Shown in pieces: positions 13,359 through 22,341 of a DNA stretch of 22,341 bases. Both the position numbers and the translations under genes were made by a program. The notes below the pieces were generated by a model. It searched no databases. It was not told the origin of the DNA and saw only the letters and a list, made by a program, of their open reading frames with translations. The stretch's first letter is position 1, and each line of letters opens with the position of its first letter. The DNA comes from an uncultured Christensenellaceae bacterium (GTDB taxonomy: Bacteria > Bacillota > Clostridia > Christensenellales > Pumilibacteraceae), in contig CAJUQF010000022.1 in the NCBI GenBank assembly GCA_910588315.1, positions 1-22,341 of the forward strand, written 5' to 3'.

Positions 13359-14669
13359 TTATACCGTGGCAAGCCGCGACGCGTCCAAACGCAATAAGTA
13401 CACATCGCTGCCGTTCGGCGCAGATACTGCGGAGCCGCCGCTCGCCGTTATGATCAGCGTAATCACCCCGCCGTCGAAAAACGCGCGGCAAACGTTTACG
13501 TTATCTATATCGAATTCCACCTTACCGCCGCCTATCGCGATCGCAGACAGCGTGTTCTCTTTCGTTGCGGCAAGCACCGTCTTGTCCGCCTTTACCGCGC
13601 ACGCCGTTTTAAGCCCGTCGGCGGCGGTTATGACCCGACGCGAAAGCATCCCGTCGATCTCGTAAGTAACGATCCCGTCGGGACAGTCGAAACACGCATA
13701 ATATTTTTTGTCGGCGTAAAACAGTTCGGCGTCGTCGAACGCAAAGGATAACGTGTCTCGCCTGTAACTTGTAAACGTGTAATCAACCGTCGCGATCGTG
13801 GCTACGCCGCCGCGGCGGCACACGGAAAGATACCCGCCGTCGTACGGCATGACGGCAAAAGGCGTCAACATGCTTTCGTCCTTTCCGCCGTAGTAGTGCG
13901 GCGCGGCATTCCCGCCCGCCTCGAACGTGTAAAACACCAGCGAATCGTATTTCGGTTCGGAATAAGCGCGCGCGGCAAGCACATATCCGCCGCCGACGTA
14001 ATAACAGTCGAAATACTCGACGTCGAGTCCCGTAGATATGCGCGTATTGCGTCCGGCGCTCCACTCCCCGCCGGACAGAGTATACTCGGTAAGCTTTATA
14101 GAGCCGTACGGACGGGTTATTACCGCCGTCTTGCCTCCGCCGACGGTCATTATGTCCTGCGCATAACCGTCAAGCCTGCCGATCTCCGCACATTCGCCGT
14201 CCGCGTCCACGGCATAAAGCCGAGACACTTCTTTGTCGTCGACGGTCTCTGTCGTGCCGACGAGAAATCCGCGCTCGGCTATTCCCGCCGCAGTCATCGT
14301 TCCGTCGAAATATGTAAAGCCGACGATCTTGCCGTTGCCGTTTATCCTGCATAAAAAGCCGCCGCGCGTGTCGAAATCCAAGCCGACTGCCGAACTGTTG
14401 CCGAATATGTAATATACGCCGGAAAGTTCGAACGCGCCGACGAGCGACTCGTCGCCCGTACCCATCAAACGCGTTTCACTCAAAATCCCGTCCGCTTTGC
14501 CGGGTTGCGCGTCGCGCAGTTTTTCATGCACTTCGGGCGGAACGACCGCGGGAACGTCGTCGTCACCGTTTGCCGGAGCGCTCGGCAACAGGAAAATTAC
14601 CGCGACGAGCGACGCGATAACAACGTTGAGCAGCATTACGACCGCTATTTGTTTTCTGTTTGCACGCAT
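13359..14669 (-). CDS. Membrane-anchored extracytoplasmic protein of unknown function, probably beta-propeller
   Basis: I do not recognise this 436-residue protein. It has a basic N-terminus (MRANRKQ) and one membrane segment (about 8-30) without a lipobox, so it is probably anchored with its body outside. A short acidic/proline linker (DDDVPAVVPPEVHE) follows. The rest is beta-rich with recurring blocks like GGYVLAARAYSE, DGGYLSVCRRGG and DADGECAEIGRLDGYA, each ending in an aromatic/valine strand, which suggests a beta-propeller of about six or seven blades. It starts at an ATG with GGCGG eight bases upstream and an extended -10 promoter before it. It converges with murG, and no operon partner is evident. 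No catalytic motif can be pointed to. Confidence 0.75.
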   Translation of the reverse strand: MRANRKQIAVVMLLNVVIASLVAVIFLLPSAPANGDDDVPAVVPPEVHEKLRDAQPGKADGILSETRLMGTGDESLVGAFELSGVYYIFGNSSAVGLDFDTRGGFLCRINGNGKIVGFTYFDGTMTAAGIAERGFLVGTTETVDDKEVSRLYAVDADGECAEIGRLDGYAQDIMTVGGGKTAVITRPYGSIKLTEYTLSGGEWSAGRNTRISTGLDVEYFDCYYVGGGYVLAARAYSEPKYDSLVFYTFEAGGNAAPHYYGGKDESMLTPFAVMPYDGGYLSVCRRGGVATIATVDYTFTSYRRDTLSFAFDDAELFYADKKYYACFDCPDGIVTYEIDGMLSRRVITAADGLKTACAVKADKTVLAATKENTLSAIAIGGGKVEFDIDNVNVCRAFFDGGVITLIITASGGSAVSAPNGSDVYLLRLDASRLATV

Positions 14670-14701
14670 GATTATATCCGCCTATACATAACTATGATCG
14701 G

Positions 14702-14710
14702 ATTGTAACA
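14702..14710 (-). promoter_or_regulatory. Extended -10 promoter of the propeller-like protein gene
   Basis: On the minus strand TGT-TACAAT is an extended -10 element. No good -35 is present at 17 bp, as is common for extended -10 promoters. The start near 14695 leaves about 26 nt of leader with the GGCGG site. The interval to the terminator upstream (14711-14760) shows nothing else. Confidence 0.45.
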
Positions 14711-14760
14711 TGCTTTGTGCGCGAATATTCGTTTTCGCAAAAACTCACAAAAACAGACAT

Positions 14761-14801
14761 ATAATTGCGGCGCGCCCCGTTTCGAGACACGCCGCAATTA
14801 T
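14761..14801 (-). terminator. Intrinsic terminator of the VWA/LRR operon
   Basis: ATAATTGCGGCG (14761-14772) and CGCCGCAATTAT (14790-14801) form a perfect 12-bp stem around a 17-nt loop. On the minus strand it is followed by TATGTCTGTTTTTGTG. It lies 54 bp past the stop of the BspA-like gene. Confidence 0.8.
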
Positions 14802-14854
14802 TTATCCGCAAATCATTCCGAAATAACCGACGATTTTTCGATAGAAATATTCAA

Positions 14855-17758
14855 TTAAAGTTTCGCGCTCTGAGCGACGTTATCGGTTTTCGATTTCCAC
14901 ACCGCATAAAGCGTCGTGCCGTCCGGCGCAGACATGACGTCGTTGTCCGCATAATAAGGCATACCGTCTATATCTGGTTCGATCCAGCCGAACTCATAAT
15001 CGAGCGCCGCGGCGTCGCGATCTCTTGCCCAACCGACAAACTTGTACCCGTCTTTGCGCGGCGGATATATGCCGTACACGGCATTGTAGTTATATACTTT
15101 GCCCTTATCTTTAACAAAAGAAACCAAATTCCCGTCCTCATCGAATTTACAGCCGAATATCGCCGGACGGTACATCGAGTTCCATAACAGGCTCCAGCTT
15201 TCCGGCACGGTTTCCGCTTCGCAGTAGAACGACGCTATGCGGCATCCGTAAAACGCATGATCGCCTATCGCGGTGACGTTCCCGTATATGGCTACGCTTT
15301 GCAGTATCGGACATAGCATGAACGCCTTGTCGTCGATACGCACCAAGCCTTTCGGCAATACGATCGTCTCGAGTGCGTCGCAACCGTAGAAAGCCGCTTT
15401 TCCGATATGTTCGAGATCGTCTCCGAACCGCACTTCGCCGAGTCCGGTACACTTATAAAAAGCATACGCTCGAATATCCGTAAGCCCGCTCGGCAATTCC
15501 AATTCGCGCAACGCGCCGCACATATAAAACGCATATTCGCCTATCGTCGTAACGCCGTCGGGGAGATCCACGCTTTCCAGCGCATCGCAATGGAAAAACG
15601 CATTATCGGAAATACTTTTCACGTTGTTCGGTATGACGATACTTTTCAACGCGGTACAGCTGTTAAACATCGACGGTGCGATAGACTCCATGCCATCGGC
15701 AAGCGTCGCCGCTTGAAGCGACGAGCAGTTTTGGAAAATGCCGGTTCCGAATCGTTTTACCGTTACGGGAATTTCGACGGAGGTAAGCGCACTTTCGGAA
15801 AACGCGGAGCTTCCTATTTCGACTACCGACGCGGGAATAATCACAGTCTTTAATCCCGATCCCATAAACGTCCGTTCTTTTATCTCCGTAACGCCGCCGG
15901 GGATGTTCACGGTCAAACAATTGGACATAGCCGCCAACGGGTTTGAGTCATCGCCGCCCGTGCAGTTGTAAAACGCGCCTGCGCCGATATTCGTGACCGT
16001 ATTCGGCAGAACTATTTCGGTAATAAGCTTGCAGTAAGCAAACGCATAATCGGACAAAGCCGTCGTTTCGCGTTTTATATCTATTATACCGGACGCGTCG
16101 GTATCGCAGCCAACCACCCACTTGCCGAGATATATAACGCCGTTACCGCTTTCCGCCGCGGGAGCGTCGGGTGGATCGGGTAGCAGCTGATCGTTCCACA
16201 GCGCCGTTCCGCGGAAAGCATACGTACCTATGCGGGTAAGACCTCCTGGCAGACCCAAAGCACGGCTACTGCCGCCGACGAGCGTATACACGCCGCTCTC
16301 GGCGAGTTTGCCGCAACCGGAAAACGCATAGGAATCTATAACTTGAAGTTTGTCGTTGATAAGCAGGTAAATAAGCTCGGTGCAATTGGCAAACGCCGCA
16401 TAGCCCACTTCGCGAAGGTTAGCGCCGAAGCCGACGGCAGTCAACGCACGGCACTCGCCGAAAGCATACGTACCAACATACTTGACGCTCGCCGGCAGAG
16501 TCAACGTAGTAAGTTCGTTGCTGTTGTAAAACGCGTACGCACAGACCCCGTCGATACCGGAGAGCGCGTTTATATCGGCCGTGCCGACAGTATCGCGTTT
16601 ACCTACCACCCATTTATCGACAACGAATATTTTATCGCCGCTTTCGATAAACGCGTTATAAAGCGCGGTAAGCGAAAACACGTTTCTGCCGATCTCTTTG
16701 ACCACGTCGCCTATACTTACGGCGGAGAGTTTTGTACAACCGGCAAATGCGCCGTCGGATATCCGCTCGACGTCAGTCCCCGTAAACGACACCGTTTCGA
16801 GTGCGTCGCATGCGGAGAACATGCGCCGGGCTACCGTCGTAACGTCCGGTCCAAAATCTATATCGGTAAGAGCGTCGCAATCCGTAAACGTATCACCGTC
16901 GAACGTCGCATCGCAGGATAGGATATTGACGGACTTTAACGACGAACAAGCCGTAAACGCATTTTCTCCGACTTGCAGTAACGATGTCGGCAGTGTGACG
17001 GATTCCAGGCTTTGGCAGGTGTCGAACGCTTTTTCGCCGATCGCAGTCACACCGATACCGAGATCGAGACCGACGGCGCCGCGGCAATATGCAAACGCCG
17101 ACTGTTCGATAGTCCGCACCGAGTCCGGAATAACTATATCTTTCAATACGGTACAGCTCTGAAAAGCCATCTTGCCTATGCTCTCCAACCCGATGTTGAG
17201 ATCGAGATCGGTCATAAGCGCGCAGCCGAAAAACGCACGTTCTTCTATCGTCTTGACATTCTTTCCCATTGTGACCGACGTCACGCCGAGCGCATTGTTA
17301 AACGCGAAACTTCCTATGCTCGTAACGGGCAGACCGTTGTAAAAATCATCTATAACGATATCGCCGGACGCTCTGCCTATGCCTACCGCTTTATATTCAG
17401 TGCCGTCGCCGGCAAGCTCGTATCTTATACCGCTTTCGTAGCCTTGAATATAAGTGACGGACGCCCATGCGGAATCGGCGTAATTGACGCCGCCGCTTCT
17501 CGCCTTGACCTTTATCGTGTATTTTCCCTCGGCGAGAACGAGATTGTCGAAGGAATACGACGTGGTATAAGTATTGTACTGCTCGCCATTTATTTGCACC
17601 ACGTAACCGCGCGCGTTATCCACGGCACTCCATGTGAGCGTTTTATTCACGAGCTTCAAATCGGACGGTCTGTCGAGTTCGGGCGCGCCGCACGCGACGA
17701 TCACGCCGACCGCCAGCATTATAAATACCATTAAAACAGATATGCGTAATTTTTTCAT
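14855..17758 (-). CDS. BspA-like leucine-rich-repeat surface lipoprotein
   Basis: The protein has 967 residues and is exported as a lipoprotein: the basic start MKKLR, a hydrophobic core and the lipobox VIVAC put the lipidated Cys at 23. A fibronectin-III-like domain follows (about 28-108). Then come about 27 LRR_5/BspA-type repeats recognisable by the core (Y/A)AF-x-x-C-x-x-L with following I/V-rich strands. The repeats are interrupted twice by KWVVG segments typical of this family. The C-terminus carries a Listeria-Bacteroides (InlB B-type) repeat, PPRKDGYKFVGWARD to TTLYAVWK. Family members are adhesins or binding proteins; the ligand is unknown. There is no sortase signal. The ATG overlaps the upstream stop as ATGA with GGAG seven bases before, so it is translationally coupled to the VWA protein. 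It is the last gene of the operon. Confidence 0.93.
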   Translation of the reverse strand: MKKLRISVLMVFIMLAVGVIVACGAPELDRPSDLKLVNKTLTWSAVDNARGYVVQINGEQYNTYTTSYSFDNLVLAEGKYTIKVKARSGGVNYADSAWASVTYIQGYESGIRYELAGDGTEYKAVGIGRASGDIVIDDFYNGLPVTSIGSFAFNNALGVTSVTMGKNVKTIEERAFFGCALMTDLDLNIGLESIGKMAFQSCTVLKDIVIPDSVRTIEQSAFAYCRGAVGLDLGIGVTAIGEKAFDTCQSLESVTLPTSLLQVGENAFTACSSLKSVNILSCDATFDGDTFTDCDALTDIDFGPDVTTVARRMFSACDALETVSFTGTDVERISDGAFAGCTKLSAVSIGDVVKEIGRNVFSLTALYNAFIESGDKIFVVDKWVVGKRDTVGTADINALSGIDGVCAYAFYNSNELTTLTLPASVKYVGTYAFGECRALTAVGFGANLREVGYAAFANCTELIYLLINDKLQVIDSYAFSGCGKLAESGVYTLVGGSSRALGLPGGLTRIGTYAFRGTALWNDQLLPDPPDAPAAESGNGVIYLGKWVVGCDTDASGIIDIKRETTALSDYAFAYCKLITEIVLPNTVTNIGAGAFYNCTGGDDSNPLAAMSNCLTVNIPGGVTEIKERTFMGSGLKTVIIPASVVEIGSSAFSESALTSVEIPVTVKRFGTGIFQNCSSLQAATLADGMESIAPSMFNSCTALKSIVIPNNVKSISDNAFFHCDALESVDLPDGVTTIGEYAFYMCGALRELELPSGLTDIRAYAFYKCTGLGEVRFGDDLEHIGKAAFYGCDALETIVLPKGLVRIDDKAFMLCPILQSVAIYGNVTAIGDHAFYGCRIASFYCEAETVPESWSLLWNSMYRPAIFGCKFDEDGNLVSFVKDKGKVYNYNAVYGIYPPRKDGYKFVGWARDRDAAALDYEFGWIEPDIDGMPYYADNDVMSAPDGTTLYAVWKSKTDNVAQSAKL

Positions 17759-20496
17759 GATTTAGCTCCGCCGGCATCGCGTTTTTTGTTCTTGCGTTCG
17801 CGAACAATCTCGTGTATCCATTTCCACTTGAACTTGCGCACGGCTATATCCAAAAGGAAAAGGACAAGCGCAGTTATCATCAATACCAATCTCGGGTCGA
17901 TCTCGAAATGCTCGATCTCTACAAACCCGTCGAAAATTTCCATGGGCTGCGTTACCACGGTCCCTTTCCCGTTTGCGGCGATCTCGGTCATAAGAGTCAC
18001 GGTATCGTCATTGTTCACGAACATGTCGTATTCGGACGAATATGAAAACGCTTTAAACGTTCTGTATTCGGAAAGCGTATTGCCGTTGGCATCGAGTTTT
18101 TTTACGCTGATTTCGTATACGCCTTCGCGCACGTTCTCGAAAGGAATGCGACTGTATCCCTCCGCCTTGGTCCGCGTCGTTTTGTAAACGTCGCCGCTAC
18201 CGGTCTCGCCCGGCGGTCCGGTTACCGTAAGTTCTATCTTTTCGTCGTCCGCTACGGAAGTATACACGTTTACGTACGTCGTATAATTGTCAGCGGTAAG
18301 TCCTGCGTCGAGATCGCTGTATTTTATGCTCTGCGACGGAAACAATGCGTTGACCGTATTTGACAGAAATCTTTTACCGACGTCGCTTGCCAGCCATTCC
18401 GCAGACCAGCTACCGGACAGTCCGCTCAGTTCGCTCATAAAACTGCCCACTCTGCCCTTGCCGTACGTCCACTGCACGTATACCGGTGCATAGTCGCCCA
18501 CAAGCACGACTTCCACTCCGCTGCCGGTCTTTGCTTTCGTGCCGTAAAACCCGCCGAGCATAGGCATATCTTTTTGATCGATCCCGTTCACTACCGACGT
18601 ATAATTGCGAATGAGCGGAGTAAACGGTTCGGGATTGTATTCCCGTATCGTAGGCGCTTGAAGATCTTTTCTCAGCACGTCCGATATGCTCGAATTCCCC
18701 GATTCGCCCACTCTGTAATAAACGCCGTGTCCGTGGTTTTCGCCGCACGCGTCCTTGAGCTGATCCTCGTTGGACGGACTCGATCCCACCACGACCATGG
18801 AAAACGTTACGCGCCGTTCGGGATTGCCGTTGTAGTTATTGTCTATCGCAGCCGAATATTTTTCGAAACTGTCGCCCGGCATACCGTCGGTTATCAATAT
18901 CACGTGCCGCTTTTCCACTCCCGTAAGATTGCGTAATGCGTTACCCGCATACTCGATCGACTTGGAAAAGTTAGTGCCGCCGCCCGTCGTGAGCGAACGA
19001 ATGGAATCGATTATTGCTGCCTGCCGCGTCAACGGCAGCAAATGCTGTTTGACGTTATCTTCGTCCGACAGTGCCACCACGCCGCACCAGTCGCGATCGC
19101 TGAACGAATACAGCGCCGATATAGCTCCCTGTTTGGCATCCTCGAGCGTAGACTGCATACTTCCCGAACAGTCCACTATTATGACGACGCCTACGGGCGG
19201 CGTATAATCTATCACCTGAACGGGCAGCATGTCCTGATACAGCGTCGGCTTGCCGTCCTCATACATGTCGTTGCGGTTGTAAGCATTGGGAACGGGCTTG
19301 CCCGTCGCATAGTCCATCCTGTCGCCGCCGACTGTAAACAGACCGCCGCCGAGTTCGTGTACGTAAGCATACAACACGTCGATAAACCCGTAAGGCATAT
19401 CCGCATTGGAAATATTGAACAGCACGACCTCGTCGTACTCGCGAAGTTTATCGAGCGTAGTCGGTAAATTTTCGGCGTCGTTTATGCCGACGACTTCGGT
19501 ATCGTACTGTTCCGACATGAGCGTCCGAAATGCCTCCGCTTCTGCCGGATCGCGCGCTATTACGAGCAGATCCTCGAAATTCTCGATATAGTAATAGGCG
19601 TCGTACACGTTGTTCTGCGTAAGCGTATCTTTGCCCTGCTCTGCGGTTAAGGTAAACCGCAACGAATGCAGTCCGCGCTCGGAAAATTCGTGCTTGAACG
19701 TATACTGTTGTTCGCCCAAGCCGACGGTTATCGATTGCGCAAACGCTTCCTTGCCGTTGTCCGCGAGCGTAACCGTCGCGGCGGCAGTCGCGCGGCTGCG
19801 TATCGAAAGAATTATATCGAACTCCGTTTCGAGCGCGATATTGTAATCGGGCAGTTTGACGCCTGTTATCTGGACCTCGCGCGCATCGTAGACATTGGGG
19901 AAATGCACCGTATCGACACGAACGCCGGAGGCGGATACGGATTTTATCATGTTCAGTGCATCGCCGTCGGTCTCGACTCCGTCCGACAGTAAAACTATCT
20001 TCGCGCTTGCTGGGTGCTTGAAAAGATCGCGTGCATACGCAAGCGCAGACGCGATATCCGTCGCCGTGGTATCCGGTTTTCTTGCGGTTTTATAGTTATC
20101 GTATACCGCGTCGATATCATTCGAAAGCGGAGCGGCATAAACCTGGTCGTAACCGAACGTAACGACGCCGACTTTATTTGTGGACGCGCTGTTTTCGACG
20201 ACTTCGCGCACAAACTCGTCTTTTTCGTTTTCGTTCCGCACGTTGCTGAACGACGCGTCGACCAAAATGATAAGCTCGTTTTCCGTGTTGACTTCGTCGT
20301 ATGCGAACGATATGCCGGACAGCGCGAAAATCGATAACGTCATAACGAGAATATGCAAAACAAGCGACGTTATGCGATTGCGATTGCGTCTGTACTTTTT
20401 CTGAGTACGGAAATACGTCCAAAACGCCAAAGCAAAGGCAGGGATCAGCAGCAACAACACCCACGGATATACGAAATTTATTGTAAAGTTTGTCAC
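17755..20496 (-). CDS. Membrane protein with two VWA domains and a glutamine-amidotransferase-like domain
   Basis: About 913 residues. Two N-terminal membrane helices (about 9-27 and 42-64) are followed by VWA domain 1 with a complete MIDAS (DASFS at 80-84, Thr near 145, Asp in LLSDG at 172) and a beta-sandwich part. Next is a class-I glutamine-amidotransferase-like segment (about 308-427, GGGLFTVGGD) without a clear catalytic Cys. VWA domain 2 has MIDAS DCSGS (442-446), GGGTNFS and LITDG (537). Another sandwich region, one C-terminal helix (about 869-886) and a basic cytosolic tail end the protein. I chose the GTG at 20496: AGGTG lies five bases before it, overlapping the previous stop. A GTG at 20535 would overlap the upstream gene by 31 bp. 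It is BatB/YfbK-like in layout. MIDAS sites bind metal and usually a partner protein; the partner is unknown. Confidence 0.88.
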   Translation of the reverse strand: MTNFTINFVYPWVLLLLIPAFALAFWTYFRTQKKYRRNRNRITSLVLHILVMTLSIFALSGISFAYDEVNTENELIILVDASFSNVRNENEKDEFVREVVENSASTNKVGVVTFGYDQVYAAPLSNDIDAVYDNYKTARKPDTTATDIASALAYARDLFKHPASAKIVLLSDGVETDGDALNMIKSVSASGVRVDTVHFPNVYDAREVQITGVKLPDYNIALETEFDIILSIRSRATAAATVTLADNGKEAFAQSITVGLGEQQYTFKHEFSERGLHSLRFTLTAEQGKDTLTQNNVYDAYYYIENFEDLLVIARDPAEAEAFRTLMSEQYDTEVVGINDAENLPTTLDKLREYDEVVLFNISNADMPYGFIDVLYAYVHELGGGLFTVGGDRMDYATGKPVPNAYNRNDMYEDGKPTLYQDMLPVQVIDYTPPVGVVIIVDCSGSMQSTLEDAKQGAISALYSFSDRDWCGVVALSDEDNVKQHLLPLTRQAAIIDSIRSLTTGGGTNFSKSIEYAGNALRNLTGVEKRHVILITDGMPGDSFEKYSAAIDNNYNGNPERRVTFSMVVVGSSPSNEDQLKDACGENHGHGVYYRVGESGNSSISDVLRKDLQAPTIREYNPEPFTPLIRNYTSVVNGIDQKDMPMLGGFYGTKAKTGSGVEVVLVGDYAPVYVQWTYGKGRVGSFMSELSGLSGSWSAEWLASDVGKRFLSNTVNALFPSQSIKYSDLDAGLTADNYTTYVNVYTSVADDEKIELTVTGPPGETGSGDVYKTTRTKAEGYSRIPFENVREGVYEISVKKLDANGNTLSEYRTFKAFSYSSEYDMFVNNDDTVTLMTEIAANGKGTVVTQPMEIFDGFVEIEHFEIDPRLVLMITALVLFLLDIAVRKFKWKWIHEIVRERKNKKRDAGGAKS

Positions 20497-20504
20497 TATG
20501 TCAC

Positions 20505-22341
20505 CTATGCCCCCGTACGCGAGTGCAGCACCCACTCTGCAAACAACAACACTACCATTGCGCCCAAAAGCCAGAAAATGACGTCGTACTTATAAACCGT
20601 TTCGGTAGCCTTATTTAACGACGGACCGTCTATCGCCGTCAGTTCTTTCGAAATATTGCTTTCGCTGTTGGGGATACGCACGAATATGTTTTCTCTAACC
20701 GTTTCGCCGTTTATAAGTTTTTGACTCAAAGTATACACTCCTGCGGTGTCGGCATCGATAAACGTCGGGAACTCATTAACGACCGCACCGGAACTCTGAT
20801 TCGGACCTGTTACCGTAAGTTCGCTGCCGCGCGCGTTAAGTTCTATAGGTTCGTTTACGTCGAACACGTGTCCTTGCGTCGTTGCGGGAAGATAATACTC
20901 GAATACACCGTACATGAATGCGGAAAATTTGATTATCTGAGCCGCGAACGTGGAGTAGTTTACCGAAAAAGACATTATCATTATCTTCGACTCGGGCGTA
21001 TTGCGACACAGCAGAACGGGATCGGTACCGATAAACATCAACGGGGTATAATCGCTGCGGCTCCAATCTTCGACACGGGTATACATGGATACGCCGATAT
21101 CGTTCATATCGATAAACTCGGTTATCTTATGCTCGTCGCCCGGTTTTACCATATAAAGATCGTCCTTTGTAGTCGTCATAATCTCGCCGAGAGTGACGGA
21201 CACACCCGACGGCATTTTGTCCGGATCTACAAGCAACACTATACCGTCTTTCGGCATGACGTCCGGCATTTTATGTTCGAATATGTACAGATCGAATCCT
21301 TCGACGGCAGGCGTGCCTTTGCGTACTTCCGTGATCGATATCGTCCACATATCTCGGTACGCGTCCTGCAAACCGAGCAAAATATCGCCGAAGAAAACAT
21401 TGCGCGACGTGCTGTAATACTGTATGGACAACGGTCGTTTCAGTCCGCCGTAAACGGTAAACGTGTTATCTTCCAAAAACGAATCGCGAACGTCCACCGA
21501 AACTACCAATGTGTAGAACGAGAAAAACCGCAGATCTGGTTGAGACAGCCATTCCGCAGGATTTATTTCCAACGTCGTTTCACGATCGCGCGGCAGCTGC
21601 ACACCGGTCTTTTTCATTAAGTAGTTCGTACCGCCGTCGGGGTTGCCGTTTACGTCCAATCCGTACGCATTGCCGCCGACGATACTGCAAGTAACGTCTA
21701 CGCGCGTGCCTTCGCCGTAACTCGCGAGATCGACCGCAAAAGAATAGTATCCGTCTTGAAGCTCGGCGGAAACGTCTAGTATCGCGACGTTATATTCGCC
21801 CGGCAGCGACACGTCGACGATATTGACATTCCCGTGATCGAGATACTTTGTTCCCGTGTAAAAAAAGACGGACGCGCTCGGATTCTCCGCAGTTACGGTT
21901 TCGGCAAGTTCCATAGCGCCTTTAACGTCACCCGCGCCGAACGTGCAACCGAGCGATGCGGGATCCGCGAGCTTTGCCAAATCGATTAAAACTTTCACGA
22001 TGGCTTCGTTGTCTCCTGCCATTCGATAAACTAAATACTCCGCCTGCTTTCCGGCTACGATCACTGTGATATTTCCGGACTCGTCGACGGTTTTCCCGAT
22101 ATCGTCGAGCATACGGTTTACCGCGCGTTCGAACCGCGTCTCGCCGTTTATCGACGCGCGCATACTCGCGGACGCATCGAGAATAAACACTTTCTCGTTG
22201 GATATCGACTCGTTCTCGTTGGCGAAAACGGGTTGCGCGATTACGAACGCGCAAAGCGTTATTATAAGGATCTGACAAAGCAGAATGAGCAAATTACGCA
22301 ATCTGCTTATCGGATTCTTGCGTTTTCTGTACTTTAAACTC
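20505..22341 (-). CDS. BatA-like VWA membrane protein, N-terminus beyond the window
   Basis: The frame stays open to the window edge: before the TTG at 22301 it reads SLKYRKRKNPISRL, the basic stretch that precedes the second helix in BatA proteins, so the true start lies outside. At least 610 residues are present. After a helix (LLILLCQILIITLCAFVIAQP) comes a VWA domain with DASAS, but the Asp of the last MIDAS loop is missing (FFYTGTKY where families have TDG). Then come CARDB-like beta domains, the typical BatA stretches FDLYIFEHKMPDVMPKDG and LLVDPDKMPSG, and a C-terminal helix near the end (about YDVIFWLLGAMVVLLFAEWV). It is first in the visible operon. Genes for a MoxR ATPase and a DUF58 protein are expected upstream by family precedent. 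Confidence 0.88.
   Translation of the reverse strand, partial: SLKYRKRKNPISRLRNLLILLCQILIITLCAFVIAQPVFANENESISNEKVFILDASASMRASINGETRFERAVNRMLDDIGKTVDESGNITVIVAGKQAEYLVYRMAGDNEAIVKVLIDLAKLADPASLGCTFGAGDVKGAMELAETVTAENPSASVFFYTGTKYLDHGNVNIVDVSLPGEYNVAILDVSAELQDGYYSFAVDLASYGEGTRVDVTCSIVGGNAYGLDVNGNPDGGTNYLMKKTGVQLPRDRETTLEINPAEWLSQPDLRFFSFYTLVVSVDVRDSFLEDNTFTVYGGLKRPLSIQYYSTSRNVFFGDILLGLQDAYRDMWTISITEVRKGTPAVEGFDLYIFEHKMPDVMPKDGIVLLVDPDKMPSGVSVTLGEIMTTTKDDLYMVKPGDEHKITEFIDMNDIGVSMYTRVEDWSRSDYTPLMFIGTDPVLLCRNTPESKIMIMSFSVNYSTFAAQIIKFSAFMYGVFEYYLPATTQGHVFDVNEPIELNARGSELTVTGPNQSSGAVVNEFPTFIDADTAGVYTLSQKLINGETVRENIFVRIPNSESNISKELTAIDGPSLNKATETVYKYDVIFWLLGAMVVLLFAEWVLHSRTGA

Noticed and set aside
20497..20535. 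GTG at 20535 as start of the double-VWA protein
   Set aside because: It would overlap the upstream gene by 31 bp; the GTG at 20496 has AGGTG at good distance and begins just before the first membrane helix.
20721..21620. Plus-strand open frame of about 300 codons
   Set aside because: It is antisense to the BatA-like gene and has no recognisable motif.

Overview
The window is about 22.3 kb of bacterial chromosome. Gene content and style point to a Gram-positive, low-to-medium GC member of the Firmicutes, probably an uncultured gut-type clostridium. The evidence is a proofreading-dead PolA next to CoaE, a MurG with the HESD motif variant, a parE-parC style topoisomerase pair, a BspA-like leucine-rich-repeat lipoprotein with a C-terminal Listeria-Bacteroides repeat, and REP-like intergenic repeats. 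The lineage is inferred from protein style only; no rRNA is visible.

Left end (1-630): a tRNA cluster read on the minus strand. tRNA-Ala(TGC) has a strong promoter. It is followed by two head-to-tail degenerate tRNA-Ile-like units, each with a 24-nt hairpin-containing insert in the anticodon loop, and then by an apparently normal tRNA-Ile(GAT) cut by the window edge. Divergently, polA (possibly with a leaderless mRNA) and coaE run on the plus strand to a bidirectional terminator. Next, on the minus strand, come an isochorismatase-type cysteine hydrolase with its own promoter and 5' hairpin, and a small membrane-anchored lytic transglycosylase.

Middle (5.0-10.8 kb): an adjacent type IIA topoisomerase pair (parE then parC in transcription order, minus strand). 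It is flanked on both sides by intergenic regions full of a dispersed hairpin repeat; the left one also holds a TIR-bounded MITE-like element and a nested-hairpin element. From 10.8 to 12.2 kb are a serine-hydrolase lipase and trmL in one short operon. murG is divergent from them and convergent with a membrane-anchored protein of unknown function.

Right end (14.8-22.3 kb): a tightly coupled minus-strand operon of three envelope proteins. These are a BatA-like VWA protein (cut by the window edge), a membrane protein with two VWA domains around a glutamine-amidotransferase-like segment, and a 967-residue BspA-like lipoprotein whose ATG overlaps the preceding stop. This resembles the distal part of MoxR/DUF58/Bat clusters with a surface LRR lipoprotein attached, and it is the most novel-looking protein system here. 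The tRNA-derived units and the hairpin repeats around the topoisomerase genes are the most unusual non-coding features.
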